14,071 nt of DNA from Terrirubrum sp051646285 (lineage in GTDB: Bacteria; Pseudomonadota; Alphaproteobacteria; Rhizobiales; Beijerinckiaceae), in the NCBI GenBank assembly GCA_051646285.1, contig JBOFCU010000228.1, positions 1-14,071 of the forward strand. Reading direction: 5' to 3'. A program made the translations under genes and the position numbers. Shown here piece by piece: positions 6,313 to 13,682 of this stretch (position 1 is the stretch's first letter; the number at the start of each line of letters is the position of its first letter). The notes under the pieces are model-generated. The model was not told the DNA's origin. It ran no database searches and was given only the letters and a program-made list of their open reading frames with translations.

Positions 6313-7218
6313 TCATTGATGGCCGCAAAGCCTCTGCACATGCGCTGCCACGAGGCTTTGCAGCAGGGCGCTGCGTTCATCCAGCGGCATGCCTTTGCGC
6401 CGGATGATTCCCAGAGGCCGGGAAACGGCAGGCGTGACCAGCGGAATTGCCGCCAATTCCGGCATCAGGGACGGTTCGAGCGCCAGACGGGGCACCACCG
6501 CGCAGGCAAGCCCGGCCCGCACCAGCGCCACCGCTGAAGCCACCCGCTGCACCTCGAACCGCCACAGCAGCTTGTCGCGGCGGCTGCCCAGCGCATCATC
6601 CAGCAGCACGCGGTTGCCCGTCTCGGCACTGATCCGCACCAGCGGCACATCATCAATGTCAGCCCATGCCAGTGATGGCCGTGCCGCCACAGGCTGGTCA
6701 CGGCGGGCCATCAGCACAAACGGTTCATCCACAACGGGCGTCACATCCAGATCCCACCGGTTGGCGGCAATGATGGTGATGCCGAAAATGGCATCTCCCG
6801 CCTGCACCCGATCCGCAATTTCTGACGCCGAATTGTCAAACACCCGCACATGCGTTTCGGGAAACTGTCTGTGAAAGGCGGCAAGCGCATCGGGCAGGCC
6901 GGCAATAGCAAGGGTCGGCAAACACGCAATGGCAATGCGCTCCTGTGCATCCCGCGCCACTGCGCGCAAGCCGTCGAGCGCCGCATTCATGTCCTCGAAC
7001 AGGCGGCGCGCTTTCGGCAGCAATTCAACGCCCGCGGGTGTCAGCGAAACCTGCCGCGTGGTGCGCGCCAGCAGCGGCACGCCAATATCCTCCTCCAGCT
7101 TGCGGATGCGGTGGCTGAGCGCGGTTTGCGATAAATTGAGATTGGCCGCCGCAGCGTGAAAACTGCCGCGTTCGGCGATGCTGAGAAAGGCCTGAAGCCC
7201 GAGAATATCATGGCGCAT
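6313..7218 (-). CDS. LysR-family transcriptional regulator, likely controlling the gal operon
   Basis: DNA-binding regulator of 301 aa. The N-terminal winged helix-turn-helix starts MRHDILGLQAFLSIAERGSF and includes the recognition helix region LSQTALSHRIRKLEEDIG (about 29-46), then VPLLARTTRQVSLTPAGVEL. The remaining 210 residues form the two-lobed effector-binding domain, with the usual IAIACLPTLA strand near 93-102 and a late GLACAVVPRLAL segment. It lies directly upstream of the operon on the same strand, not divergent as is common for LysR regulators. Gallate operons in Pseudomonas are controlled by the LysR-type GalR, which fits, but orthology cannot be judged from one sequence. The start lacks a clear Shine-Dalgarno site, and an in-frame GTG three codons upstream (7227) is an alternative. 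Confidence 0.9.
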   Translation of the reverse strand: MRHDILGLQAFLSIAERGSFHAAAANLNLSQTALSHRIRKLEEDIGVPLLARTTRQVSLTPAGVELLPKARRLFEDMNAALDGLRAVARDAQERIAIACLPTLAIAGLPDALAAFHRQFPETHVRVFDNSASEIADRVQAGDAIFGITIIAANRWDLDVTPVVDEPFVLMARRDQPVAARPSLAWADIDDVPLVRISAETGNRVLLDDALGSRRDKLLWRFEVQRVASAVALVRAGLACAVVPRLALEPSLMPELAAIPLVTPAVSRPLGIIRRKGMPLDERSALLQSLVAAHVQRLCGHQ

Positions 7219-7295
7219 TGTGTATGCACGCTAGCACTGCACCGGGCCGCTCAACAATAGAGGCCAAAAAGGCGGAGAGGCAGCGGTTGCGATCA

Positions 7296-7321
7296 GATTG
7301 AATCGACACGATGCAATCGTG
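7296..7321. promoter_or_regulatory. Interrupted palindrome with a partial repeat, candidate operator upstream of lysR
   Basis: CACGAT-GCA-ATCGTG at 7307-7321 is a perfect 6-bp dyad with a 3-bp centre. A related decamer, GATTGAATCG at 7296-7305, matches GATGCAATCG at 7310-7319 in 8 of 10 positions. The pair lies about 80-100 bp upstream of the lysR start, a reasonable place for an autoregulatory site. No binding protein can be named from the sequence. Confidence 0.3.
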
Positions 7322-7328
7322 AAAATGT

Positions 7329-7351
7329 CCGGCAGCCAGCGCCGGGCTTTT
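7329..7351. terminator. Possible weak terminator hairpin after the Hsp70-like gene
   Basis: CCGGC (7329-7333) pairs with GCCGG (7341-7345) around a 7-base loop. On the plus strand it is followed by GCTTTT. In the minus direction, which is the one that matters for both neighbours, it is followed by ACATTTTC, a poor T-tract. It lies about 35 bp past the Hsp70-like stop codon. Confidence 0.3.
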
Positions 7352-7380
7352 CGTAATTGTGCAATAGCTGATAAACCGGC

Positions 7381-8658
7381 TTAAGCCGCATCGCCGTAGC
7401 GCCGCCGGGCTTCAATCGCCAGCCCCAGACCGACCGCGCCGAATTGGTCGCCATCACAGATCAGCGCATCAGGAAATGGGGTGGATATGGCGCGGCGCAC
7501 GGTCGGAATTTGGCTGGTCCCGCCGGTGAAAAAAATCGCAGCAATGGTATCCGGTTTCACGCCCGCAGCCTTCACGCAGTCCAGCGCCGCAAATTGCAGC
7601 CGTTCATAGGGCCGCGCCGTGGCTTGCTCGAAGGCGTCCTGCGTTGTCAAAACCGCAAGTGCTGGCTCAATCCAGCTTAAATCGGCCCGGTGCGACGGCG
7701 CATCCGAAAGCGCAATTTTGGCTTCTTCCACTTGCATCAGCAGACTGTGCGCGCGCCGGTTATCCACGATGCGAAGCAACCGCTCCACCAGCGCGGGTTG
7801 CTGGGCTGATTGCCGGATGCTTTTGATTTCGCTCATGCGCTTGGGATCATACAGGTGATGCACGCTGGCCCAGGTTGATAAATCCCAATAGGGCCCGGCA
7901 GGCAGTTCCAGGTCGCCGCGCTTTTGCAAGGTGCGATAACCCAGCACCGGCATGAACAGTGCCATGCTGAGATAGCGGTCATAATCCGTGCCGCCCAGTC
8001 TCACACCGCCGCTGGCCAGAATATCGCCATTGCGCTCGCTGGCCTGATGCCGCTGGGGCGACAGGCGCACCACCGTAAAATCGGATGTGCCGCCACCAAT
8101 ATCGGCGATCAGCACAAGCTGTTCTTTTGCAATCTGCCGTTCAAAATCAAACGCCGCAGCAACTGGCTCGAACTGAAATGAAATATCCTTGAAGCCGGCA
8201 TCATGGGCAATTTTCCGCAATGTATTTTCGGCGTACCGGTCCGCTTCTTCATCATTGTCGACAAAGTGAACCGGCCGGCCCATCACCACGCGGTCAATTG
8301 CATGACCGGCGTGATGTTCGGCGCGGAGTTTGATGTCGGCAATATACAGGCGGATAATATCGGCGAAGGCTATGCGCCGCCGGAATACCTGAGTCCGCTC
8401 ATCAACCAGTGAAGAGCCGAGAATGGATTTCAGCGCCCGCATCAGGCGCCCCTGCACACCATCCACATAGGCCTGAATCGCAGCACGCCCAATCAGAAAG
8501 GCGTCATGCTTTTCAAACCCGAAAAAAACAGCACTGGGAATGGTCGGCTTGCCATCTTCCAATGGCACCAGCGCAGGCTGGCCGGAGCGATGCAGCGCGA
8601 TGGTTGAATTGGATGTGCCAAAATCAAGGCCGCAGGCAAGACCATTTTTGGCGCGCAT
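7381..8658 (-). CDS. Hsp70-like protein, YegD type (actin-like ATPase without substrate-binding domain)
   Basis: Cytoplasmic ATPase-fold protein of 425 aa resembling E. coli YegD, a DnaK relative of unknown function. It carries the actin/Hsp70 ATPase motifs: phosphate-1 GLDFGTSNSTIAL (10-22), phosphate-2 LIADIGGGTSDFTVV (183-197), and an adenosine-binding FFTGGTSQIPTVRRA (376-390). The chain ends about 35 residues later with AVGLGLAIEARRRYGDAA. There is therefore no beta-sandwich peptide-binding domain or lid, unlike DnaK at over 600 aa, although the length fits YegD-type proteins. The frame is open 69 codons further upstream, but homology begins at MRAKNGLACGLDFGTSNS, and GGGA stands 8 nt before that ATG. 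It appears monocistronic, with 277 bp upstream and 162 bp downstream. Client and role are unknown. Confidence 0.9.
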   Translation of the reverse strand: MRAKNGLACGLDFGTSNSTIALHRSGQPALVPLEDGKPTIPSAVFFGFEKHDAFLIGRAAIQAYVDGVQGRLMRALKSILGSSLVDERTQVFRRRIAFADIIRLYIADIKLRAEHHAGHAIDRVVMGRPVHFVDNDEEADRYAENTLRKIAHDAGFKDISFQFEPVAAAFDFERQIAKEQLVLIADIGGGTSDFTVVRLSPQRHQASERNGDILASGGVRLGGTDYDRYLSMALFMPVLGYRTLQKRGDLELPAGPYWDLSTWASVHHLYDPKRMSEIKSIRQSAQQPALVERLLRIVDNRRAHSLLMQVEEAKIALSDAPSHRADLSWIEPALAVLTTQDAFEQATARPYERLQFAALDCVKAAGVKPDTIAAIFFTGGTSQIPTVRRAISTPFPDALICDGDQFGAVGLGLAIEARRRYGDAA

Positions 8659-8935
8659 GAACCATGTCCCAAATGAATAGAATCGTGCAGTAGCGACAAG
8701 AGGCACCTGTCGGCAAGGGTACAGTGAGAAAAATAAATCAGGCAGACACTGAACGGCACGGCATGGCTGCTGGTCAAAAACCGGATTGATAATATCTTTA
8801 TGCAGCGCCATGCGCGCCTGGATTTGCGCTGTCAGAAATTTCAGCGAAAGTGATGCGCGTACCAACAGCCCCCCACTGTGCCGGTTGCGCGCTTATGCGC
8901 TGACGCATGAGCGCCAAACCGTACAGGCATGTGTC
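8659..8935. other. Intergenic region upstream of the Hsp70-like gene
   Basis: No gene is supported in these 277 bp; the in-frame extension of the Hsp70-like frame to 8865 looks non-coding. On the minus strand a TTGACC (complement of 8772-8777) resembles a -35 but has no good -10 at 16-18 bp. Near the right end is a strong hairpin, listed separately. Confidence 0.6.
8889..8914. repeat. Strong hairpin just past the deacetylase-like gene
   Basis: GCGCTTATGCG (8889-8899) pairs with CGCATGAGCGC (8904-8914) across a 4-base CTGA loop. That gives 11 pairs, one of them G-T. It begins about 22 bp downstream of the operon's last stop codon. No T-run follows on either strand, so it is not a classical intrinsic terminator. 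It could stabilise the 3' end of the mRNA or be an operator. Confidence 0.5.
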
Positions 8936-9823
8936 TTACAGTGCTTTTCCAACATGGGCAGCGATAGCAGCATGGGTCGCAAACCAGACATCGCCCTTGG
9001 CCTTGATGTGGCGGATCAGCTCCTCCAGAATGAATATCCGCGAGCGGTAGGTGATCACATGCGGATGCATGGTGAGCAGAAAAAGTCCGCCGTCGGCATG
9101 GGCGCGGTCAAATTCGCGGATAAAAATATCGAGCACGGCAGGTGGTGGCGTATAGGGCCTCAGCGCCTGAAACCGGTTCATGTTGAAATAGGGCGCATCG
9201 TCACGGATCCATTCCACCGGCAATTCGACAATGCCTGTCGGTTCGCCATTTTCAACCAGCTCATAGGGATCATCATCCGCCATCAGCGAGGAATCATAGA
9301 GCAGGCCAAGCTCGCGCTGAATTTTCAGCGTTGAAGGTGAAAAATCCCATGACGGCGTGCGCATCCCGACAGCGCGCACGCCCGTGATGGCTTCCAGCGC
9401 GTCGGCAGCGCGCATGTGCAGATCGCGTTCGATGGCTTCCGGCAGCACGGAATTGAGTTCGTGAATCCAGCCATGCAGACCGATTTCGTGGCCTTCGGCA
9501 ATAACGCGGCGCTGTTCGTCCGGATAAAGTTTGGCAGCGACCGCCGGCACAAAGAACGAGGCCTTGATGTCCTCGCGTTTCAAAATTTCGAGGATGCGCG
9601 GGATGCCCACGCGCGTGCCATATTGGCCCCATGACATCCGCCCGATTGAGTTGCCGCCATCGCGCAATTCATTGGTGTCATGGTCGCTGTCGAATGACAG
9701 GGCGACAGCGCACCGCGCCCCACCGGGCCAGCTGGCGGGCTTGAGCGATCGGCCTGCGCGGACCTGATCGACGCGGCGGCGCCATTCCTGCTCAGGCCAT
9801 TCCCAGGGTTGCAGTGTGTCCAT
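8936..9823 (-). CDS. NodB-fold hydrolase (polysaccharide deacetylase family), possibly a cyclic imide or amide hydrolase
   Basis: Predicted metal-dependent hydrolase of 295 aa with no signal peptide or membrane segment, so probably cytoplasmic. Motif 1 is SFDSDHD (43-49) in place of the usual TFDDG. Motif 2 is HGWIHE (117-122), whose H117 and H121 are metal ligands. Motif 3 is RTPSWD (155-160), and the C-terminal histidine motif is LTMHPHVI (250-257). A cytoplasmic location, the variant first motif and this length fit the PuuE allantoinase / HpPgdA / bacterial cyclic imidase branch better than secreted peptidoglycan or chitin deacetylases. GGGAGA lies 7 nt upstream of the ATG, and the gene follows dppF by 3 bp. 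It therefore probably acts on what the importer brings in. The substrate is not determinable here. Confidence 0.85.
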   Translation of the reverse strand: MDTLQPWEWPEQEWRRRVDQVRAGRSLKPASWPGGARCAVALSFDSDHDTNELRDGGNSIGRMSWGQYGTRVGIPRILEILKREDIKASFFVPAVAAKLYPDEQRRVIAEGHEIGLHGWIHELNSVLPEAIERDLHMRAADALEAITGVRAVGMRTPSWDFSPSTLKIQRELGLLYDSSLMADDDPYELVENGEPTGIVELPVEWIRDDAPYFNMNRFQALRPYTPPPAVLDIFIREFDRAHADGGLFLLTMHPHVITYRSRIFILEELIRHIKAKGDVWFATHAAIAAHVGKAL

Positions 9824-9826
9824 GGT

Positions 9827-10831
9827 TTAGTCTCCCGGAGTCAGGGGAAAATGGCAGGATACGGCGTGACTTGCGCCGTCGAGTTGCGGCGGCACAGTCC
9901 GGCATGTCTCGCGCATGAAAGGGCAGCGCAGGTGAAAATGACATCCCGGCGGCGGAGCAAGCGGCGACGGCAACTCACCCTGTATGGGCTTGAAGGTCAC
10001 CAGTTCATCGCTGGCTGTCACCAGCTTCGGCACCGAATCGAGCAGGGCGCGGGTGTAGGGGTGGCGCGGCCGGGCAAAAATCGCAGCGGTTGGGCCAAGT
10101 TCGACAATCCGGCCAAGATACATGATGGCAACGCGATCAGAAATATGCCGCACCACGCCCAGATCATGGCTGATGAACAGCATGGTCAGGCTCAGCTCAC
10201 GCCTGAGTTTGAGGAACAGATTGATAATCTGCGCCTGAATGGAAACATCCAGTGAGGCGACCGGCTCGTCGCAAACCAGCACATCCGGTTGCATCGCCAA
10301 TGCGCGCGCAATCGCGACGCGCTGGCGCTGCCCGCCGGAGAACTGGTGCGGGAAGCGCTCCGCAGCCTCCGCCGGCAGGCCCACCGCCGTCAGCCACCGC
10401 GTCACATAGCTTTTCGCATCAGCCTTCGTCACCAGCCCGTGGGCCAGCGGCCCCTCGCTGATGGTCTCGCCAATGCGCACGCGCGGATCGAGCGAGGCGA
10501 AGGGGTCCTGAAACACCATCTGGATGCGCGTCGTGGTTTTCAGCGGCTTGCGGCCCTTGCCCATCACGGGCAAGCCCTCAATCGCCGCTTCACCGGCACT
10601 GGCGGGATGAATGCCGGCGATCACACGCCCAAGCGTTGACTTGCCGCAGCCGGATTCACCGACAAGCCCGAGCACCTCGCCCCTGGCGATTGTGAATGAG
10701 ACATCATCAACCGCATGCACCGTGCGCGTTTCCACCGGGCTGCCCAGCCGGGCTGCGATGCGGTCGCTCAGGCTCACCGCCGGTGTGAAGCGTTTGGAGA
10801 CCGCATTGACCTCAACCAGCGGCTTGTTCAT
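9827..10831 (-). CDS. Dipeptide/oligopeptide-type ABC transporter ATP-binding protein, DppF-like
   Basis: Second ATPase of a peptide/nickel-type importer, 334 aa, on the cytoplasmic face with the DppD-like partner. Walker A is GESGCGKST (58-66), the Q-loop is FQDP with Q108, and the signature is FSGGQRQR (164-171). Walker B is LVCDEP (185-190) and the switch histidine is H222. The oligopeptide C-terminal region carries four cysteines, 297, 303, 310 and 326, spaced C-x5-C-x6-C-x15-C. In recent structures of DppD/OppD-type subunits this region binds an iron-sulphur cluster. The start overlaps the dppD stop (ATGA). All ATPase residues are intact. Substrate class cannot be told from the ATPase. 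Confidence 0.93.
   Translation of the reverse strand: MNKPLVEVNAVSKRFTPAVSLSDRIAARLGSPVETRTVHAVDDVSFTIARGEVLGLVGESGCGKSTLGRVIAGIHPASAGEAAIEGLPVMGKGRKPLKTTTRIQMVFQDPFASLDPRVRIGETISEGPLAHGLVTKADAKSYVTRWLTAVGLPAEAAERFPHQFSGGQRQRVAIARALAMQPDVLVCDEPVASLDVSIQAQIINLFLKLRRELSLTMLFISHDLGVVRHISDRVAIMYLGRIVELGPTAAIFARPRHPYTRALLDSVPKLVTASDELVTFKPIQGELPSPLAPPPGCHFHLRCPFMRETCRTVPPQLDGASHAVSCHFPLTPGD
9831..9836 (-). promoter_or_regulatory. Ribosome binding site of the NodB-fold hydrolase
   Basis: Minus-strand GGGAGA lies 7 nt before the ATG at 9823, just upstream of the dppF stop codon, consistent with co-transcription. Confidence 0.65.
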
Positions 10832-11802
10832 GCCAGCACCGCCGCTGTGAGAGGGTGGTGGCAGCGCAGGCTGCGCGCGCCGTCAGCCGCCAGGGCTGGC
10901 ATGGTGCCGCAGGCCTGATCGGCGTAAGGGCAGCGCGGCTGAAATGCGCAGCCCTGAGGCAAATTGATCAGGGACGGCATCGCGCCGGGAATCTGCACCA
11001 GATCCTGTCCTGGCACGGCAATGCCGGGGAGGGAGTTGAGCAGCCCGCGGGTGTAGGGATGGCGCGGCTGGCGCAGGACCGCAGCGATCGGCCCGCTCTC
11101 GATAATCCGCCCGGCATACATCACGAGGATGCGTGTAGCGACTGAGGACACGGTGGCCAGATCATGGCTGATCCAGATCATCGCCGTGCCAAGCTGGGCC
11201 GCCAGCATTTTCATTTCTGTCAGAATTTGTGCCTGAATCGACACATCGAGCGCTGTTGTCGGCTCATCGCAGATGATCAGCTTGGGCCGGTTGAGAAGGG
11301 CGATGGCGATCGCCACGCGCTGGCGCATGCCGCCCGAAAACTGGTGCGGCCAGGATTCGATCCGCCGTGCCGCATCGGGAATGCCGACGATGTTCAGAAC
11401 CTCAATGCAGCGCGCATTGGCCGCCTGTTCACTCATTGCCTCGTGGGCAGCGATGGCCAGGCGCATTTGACGGCCAATGGTCAGCACCGGGTTTAGCGTG
11501 GCGGAGGGGTCCTGAAAGACCATGGCAATCTCGCGCCCGCGCATCGAGCGCAGCGCCGCGTGATCAAGGCCGACCAGTTCGCGGCCATTCAGCCGCACCG
11601 ATCCGGAAATGATTTTTCCCGGCGGATCAATCAGGCCAAGGATCGAAAAGCCGGTCACACTCTTGCCGGAGCCGGATTCCCCAACCAACCCGACAATCTC
11701 GCCTTCGGCGACGGTAAAGGACACATCCTCGACCGCATTCAGCGTGCCGGCCCGTGTGGCAAATCGTGTCGTGAGGCCGGCAACCTCGAGGAGCGCGCTC
11801 AT
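10828..11802 (-). CDS. Dipeptide/oligopeptide-type ABC transporter ATP-binding protein, DppD-like
   Basis: First ATPase of the importer, 324 aa. Walker A is GESGSGKSVT (41-50), the Q-loop is FQDP with Q97, and the signature is FSGGMRQR (155-162). Walker B is IICDEP (176-181) and the switch histidine is H213. The C-terminal GCAFQPRCPYADQAC stretch plus a later RCHHP gives cysteines 285, 291, 298 and 314, with the same spacing as in the DppF-like partner. The start ATG overlaps the permease stop (ATGA), with GAGG about 9 nt upstream. Both ATPases being complete and distinct argues for a functional heterodimer. Confidence 0.93.
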   Translation of the reverse strand: MSALLEVAGLTTRFATRAGTLNAVEDVSFTVAEGEIVGLVGESGSGKSVTGFSILGLIDPPGKIISGSVRLNGRELVGLDHAALRSMRGREIAMVFQDPSATLNPVLTIGRQMRLAIAAHEAMSEQAANARCIEVLNIVGIPDAARRIESWPHQFSGGMRQRVAIAIALLNRPKLIICDEPTTALDVSIQAQILTEMKMLAAQLGTAMIWISHDLATVSSVATRILVMYAGRIIESGPIAAVLRQPRHPYTRGLLNSLPGIAVPGQDLVQIPGAMPSLINLPQGCAFQPRCPYADQACGTMPALAADGARSLRCHHPLTAAVLA

Positions 11803-12692
11803 CGCTTCAGCCTCGGATTGAGTTGGTCACGCACCTGATCCCCGACCAGATTGATGGCCACAATCAGAATGATCAGGGCCACGCCGGGATAGATCGAAAT
11901 CCAGTAGCGCCCGGACAGCATGTACTGGAAGCCATTGGCGATCAGCATACCAAGGGACGGTTCAGTGACCGGCAGGCCAAGGCCGAGAAAGGACAGCGTT
12001 GCCTCCAGCGCTATCGAGTTGGCGACCTGAACGGTGGCCACCACGATCAGCGGCGGCAGGCAGTTCGGCAGAATATGGCGGAAGACCACGCGCCGCGCGG
12101 CAAGCGGTGTCGAGAGCGCCGCATCAACATAGTCCTTCGAGCGCTCGGTCGCCGCTGCACCATGGGCGGTACGGGCGAAATAGGCATATTGCGCCGTCAC
12201 CAGCGCTGCGATCAGCGGCCATTTGCCCTGACCGAGCAGGGCCGCCAGAACCAGCGCCAGCAGGATGGCCGGAAAGGACAGTTGCAGGTCGATGATCCGC
12301 ATGATCAACGCCTCGATCCGTCCGCCGAAATAGGCGGCAAAGGCTCCCAATGTCGCGCCAAGCGCGAAGGCGATGCTGCCGGCAATCAGCCCGACCTGGA
12401 TGGAGATGCGCAGGCCGTAGAGGATGGCTGACAACAGATCGCGGCCCTGGGCATCGGTGCCAAGCCAGTGGGTAAATCCGCCTGAGCCGACAAAGCCGGG
12501 TGGGCGGCGGGCATCCATCAGCACGAGGCGGGACAGGTCATAGGGGTTTTGTGGCGAGATCAGCGGGGCTGCCAGCGCCAGCACGCTGATCACAATGACA
12601 ACAGCAAGCGCAGCCACAGCAACATGGCTTGCTTTGAACTCGTCCCAGAAGCGGGCCAGCGGTGAATCATGCATCGGCGGGAGGAACGCCAT
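11799..12692 (-). CDS. Dipeptide/oligopeptide-type ABC transporter permease, DppC-like
   Basis: Inner-membrane permease of 297 aa. A cytoplasmic N-terminus (PLARFWDEFKAS) leads into the first membrane segment (HVAVAALAVVIVISVLALAA). A periplasmic loop with ISPQNPYDL and HWLGTDAQGRDLLS, typical of OppC/DppC proteins, follows, and then the channel domain. The coupling (EAA) loop is visible as DAALSTPLAARRVVFRHILP. The start ATG shares a base with the DppB-like stop (TGATG), and GGAGG lies about 8-9 nt upstream inside that gene. A second in-frame ATG six codons later is a weaker alternative start. Confidence 0.93.
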   Translation of the reverse strand: MAFLPPMHDSPLARFWDEFKASHVAVAALAVVIVISVLALAAPLISPQNPYDLSRLVLMDARRPPGFVGSGGFTHWLGTDAQGRDLLSAILYGLRISIQVGLIAGSIAFALGATLGAFAAYFGGRIEALIMRIIDLQLSFPAILLALVLAALLGQGKWPLIAALVTAQYAYFARTAHGAAATERSKDYVDAALSTPLAARRVVFRHILPNCLPPLIVVATVQVANSIALEATLSFLGLGLPVTEPSLGMLIANGFQYMLSGRYWISIYPGVALIILIVAINLVGDQVRDQLNPRLKR

Positions 12693-13666
12693 CAGCCAGC
12701 CCTCCGCGTTCTCAGGCGCGGGTCGAGCGCCGCATAGGCCAGGTCAACGCTCAGATTGATCATGATGAAGAAGAACGCGATCAGCATGAGATACGCCACC
12801 ATGACGGGGCGATCGAGCGTCGAGATGGAATCGATGATCAGCTTGCCAACGCCCGGCCATGAAAAAATCGTCTCGGTAACGACGGCAAATGCCAGAGTCG
12901 AACCAAATTCCAGCCCGAAAACCGTGACAATCGGGATGGCAATCAGCCGCAGCACATGGCGGCTGAGAATGGTCCATTCACTGATCCCGGCAGCCCGGGC
13001 AAACTTCACCGTGTCACCCAGCATGATCTCCGCTGTGCCAGCCCGCGCCAGCCGGACCATCATCGCGAATTTGAACAGCGAAAGGTTGAGGGCTGGCAGG
13101 AACAGATGCGTCAGGCCGTTCCATGTCAGGAAGCTCCACTGCACACCGAACAGGCTGGCGGTATCGCCGCGGTTTCCGGCAGGCAGCCAGCCGAGGGAAA
13201 CAGCGAAGGTGAAGATCAGCACAAGGCCGATCCAGAATGTCGGCACCGAAAAACCGAGAATGGAAACCGCCATGATCACCTTGGCAGCAAGGCTGCCGGG
13301 CCGGTAACCGGCATACATGCCGAGTGGCACGCCCAGCAGGGTGGCACCGAAAACCGCTGCCAGCGTCAGTTCCAGCGTCGCAGGCAGGCGCGCAAAAATC
13401 AGGTCCAGCACGGGCATGTTGTAGACAAAGGAGCGTCCGAAATCACCGCGCACCAGCCGCCCGAGAAAATCGAGATATTGTTTCCACAGCGGCTGGTCGA
13501 GACCGTAGGCCTTGATCGTCTGCTCGCGGATGAGTTGTGTCGCATCCGGGGAAATCAGCACATCAATCGGGTTGCCGACAGCATAGACGCCGGTGAAAAC
13601 CAGCATCGAGATGACCAGCATGACCACAAGGGCCTGCATGACACGCTGGATGATGAATCCTAGCAT
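12692..13666 (-). CDS. Dipeptide/oligopeptide-type ABC transporter permease, DppB-like
   Basis: Inner-membrane permease of 324 aa that pairs with the DppC-like protein. It begins MLGFIIQRVMQALVVMLVIS, the typical DppB/OppB start with a membrane segment at residues 5-27. YGLDQPLWKQYLDFLGRLVR and GDFGRSF from the conserved periplasmic domain follow. The EAA loop is seen in ARAAGISEWTILSRHVLR, and the C-terminus ends in LAYAALDPRLRTRRAG. The open frame extends 42 codons upstream to 13792, but that part overlaps the preceding gene and has no family similarity, so I use the ATG at 13666. No Shine-Dalgarno site is evident, and the 16 bp from the preceding stop suggests translational coupling. Dpp, nickel, glutathione and opine importers share this architecture, so the substrate is open. 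Confidence 0.92.
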   Translation of the reverse strand: MLGFIIQRVMQALVVMLVISMLVFTGVYAVGNPIDVLISPDATQLIREQTIKAYGLDQPLWKQYLDFLGRLVRGDFGRSFVYNMPVLDLIFARLPATLELTLAAVFGATLLGVPLGMYAGYRPGSLAAKVIMAVSILGFSVPTFWIGLVLIFTFAVSLGWLPAGNRGDTASLFGVQWSFLTWNGLTHLFLPALNLSLFKFAMMVRLARAGTAEIMLGDTVKFARAAGISEWTILSRHVLRLIAIPIVTVFGLEFGSTLAFAVVTETIFSWPGVGKLIIDSISTLDRPVMVAYLMLIAFFFIMINLSVDLAYAALDPRLRTRRAG

Positions 13667-13682
13667 CGGCTGGTTCTGGCGT

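Larger units (their letters stand above)
7219..7380. other. Intergenic region between the Hsp70-like gene and lysR
   Basis: No gene is visible in these 162 bp. It would hold the lysR promoter and the end of the Hsp70-like transcript. Two inverted repeats are present and listed separately. I could not identify a confident -35/-10 pair on either strand. Confidence 0.6.

Noticed and set aside
7329..7351. Confident intrinsic terminator
   Set aside because: Only five stem pairs and a poor T-tract in the direction of transcription; kept only as a weak candidate.
8659..8865. Hsp70-like protein with a 69-residue N-terminal extension
   Set aside because: The extension contains no motif, and family similarity starts at the ATG at 8658, which has its own GGGA site.
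12956..13663. 235-codon plus-strand open frame
   Set aside because: Antisense shadow of the DppB-like permease; composition is rich in Gln, His and Arg with no recognisable domain.
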